Below, in pieces: positions 63,584-64,000 of a stretch of 64,000 nucleotides of DNA. The notes below the pieces were generated by a model. The model saw only the letters and a list, made by a program, of their open reading frames with translations. It was not told the origin of the DNA and ran no database searches. Origin of the DNA: Acidobacteriota bacterium (GTDB taxonomy: Bacteria; Acidobacteriota; Terriglobia; Bryobacterales; Bryobacteraceae); NCBI GenBank assembly GCA_947470805.1, contig CANIVU010000037.1, positions 1 through 64,000 of the forward strand, in the 5' to 3' direction. The position numbers and the translations under genes were made by a program. Positions within the stretch are counted from its first letter, which is position 1; every line of letters starts with the position of its first letter.

Positions 63584-64000
63584 ATGGGAGTCATCAATAA
63601 CATCTGGTGGATGCTGGTCCTGATCGGGGTCATGATCCTCATCCACGAACTCGGCCACTACTGGGCCGCTCGCTGGTTTGACGTCCATGTCGAAGCCTTC
63701 AGCTTCGGCTTTGGCCCGCGCCTGTTCGGCTTTCGCCGCGGCGAAACTGATTTCCGCGTCTCCCTGATTCCCTTCGGCGGCTATGTAAAGATGACCGGCG
63801 AACAGCCCGGGGAAGACGGCGGCGAAGATCCCCGCGGCTTCCTGGCCAAGCCCCGCTGGCAACGCATGATCATCGCCTTCGCCGGCCCCGCCATGAACAT
63901 CATCCTGGCCGTAGGGCTGCTCGCCGGTTTGTACATGAACCGCTACCCGAAGGTGGTCGGTTCCGACGGCGCGCCCACCATCGGCTTCATCGAAAAGAAC
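63584..64000 (+). CDS. rseP: Site-2 zinc metalloprotease RseP, 3' end outside the window
   Basis: 139 codons visible, still open at base 64000. Starts MGVINNIWWMLVLIGVMILIHELGH, with the zinc motif HELGH (21-25) in the first membrane helix, then FSFGFGPRLFGFRRGETDFRVSLIPFGGYVKMTGE, the conserved M50 loop, a second helix and the beginning of a PDZ domain. It cleaves anti-sigma factors or signal-peptide remnants inside the membrane. AGAAGG precedes the ATG. Usual order dxr-rseP. Confidence 0.95.
   Translation, partial: MGVINNIWWMLVLIGVMILIHELGHYWAARWFDVHVEAFSFGFGPRLFGFRRGETDFRVSLIPFGGYVKMTGEQPGEDGGEDPRGFLAKPRWQRMIIAFAGPAMNIILAVGLLAGLYMNRYPKVVGSDGAPTIGFIEKN

Overview
The window is chromosomal DNA of a high-GC Gram-negative bacterium, most likely an acidobacterium of the Bryobacterales (Solibacter-like) group. 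The clues are a secreted protein ending in the domain first catalogued from Solibacter usitatus (23771-25090), a Pkn-type kinase fused to TPRs, a PSCyt/DUF1549/DUF1553 plus DUF1501 pair, many SRR-type exported enzymes and an outer-membrane assembly operon. I see no rRNA, tRNA, CRISPR array, insertion sequence or prophage. About 47 protein genes fill almost all of the sequence. Layout: 1-3.85 kb carries an S41-type protease coupled to a transmembrane Ser/Thr kinase. 4-11.7 kb is an eight-gene minus-strand operon: coiled-coil protein, PspA, a membrane-anchored substrate-binding protein fused to OmpA, ABC permease, ABC ATPase, membrane coiled-coil protein, AAA ATPase and a 52-residue protein. This is the best candidate here for an undescribed system. 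11.8-15.7 kb holds rpsT, an SMP-30-like propeller, a diadenylate-cyclase-fold protein with an altered motif and a TolB-like propeller. 15.7-19.5 kb is a stress cluster (Zn alcohol dehydrogenase, tandem Usp, baeRF-like release-factor relative, CBS protein). 19.5-25.1 kb holds secreted hydrolases and a cytochrome-like surface protein. 25.1-29.5 kb holds an HD protein, a dicarboxylate symporter, selB and a VWA protein. 29.5-37.7 kb is metabolic: carboxyltransferase, PQQ propeller, glycosylasparaginase, MFS transporter, an unrecognised ferredoxin/Cys-rich protein pair, and gap. 37.8-45.6 kb is a BamA-like / SurA-like / TamB outer-membrane biogenesis operon. 45.7-54.95 kb holds a TPR pseudo-protease, a large hybrid histidine kinase, an ankyrin protein, a sulfatase and secreted proteins. 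55-60.6 kb holds DUF1501, PSCyt-DUF1553 and a quinone-oxidoreductase-like enzyme. 60.9-64 kb holds a small HTH protein, a 3-hydroxyisobutyrate-dehydrogenase-like enzyme, a candidate structured RNA, dxr and the start of rseP. Two window-wide patterns stand out. The plus strand is G-rich over the left half and C-rich over the right half whatever the gene orientation, with the change at about 32-38 kb; this is what a replication terminus looks like. Also, many genes have a -10-like hexamer only 6-10 bases before the start codon, as expected for leaderless mRNAs.
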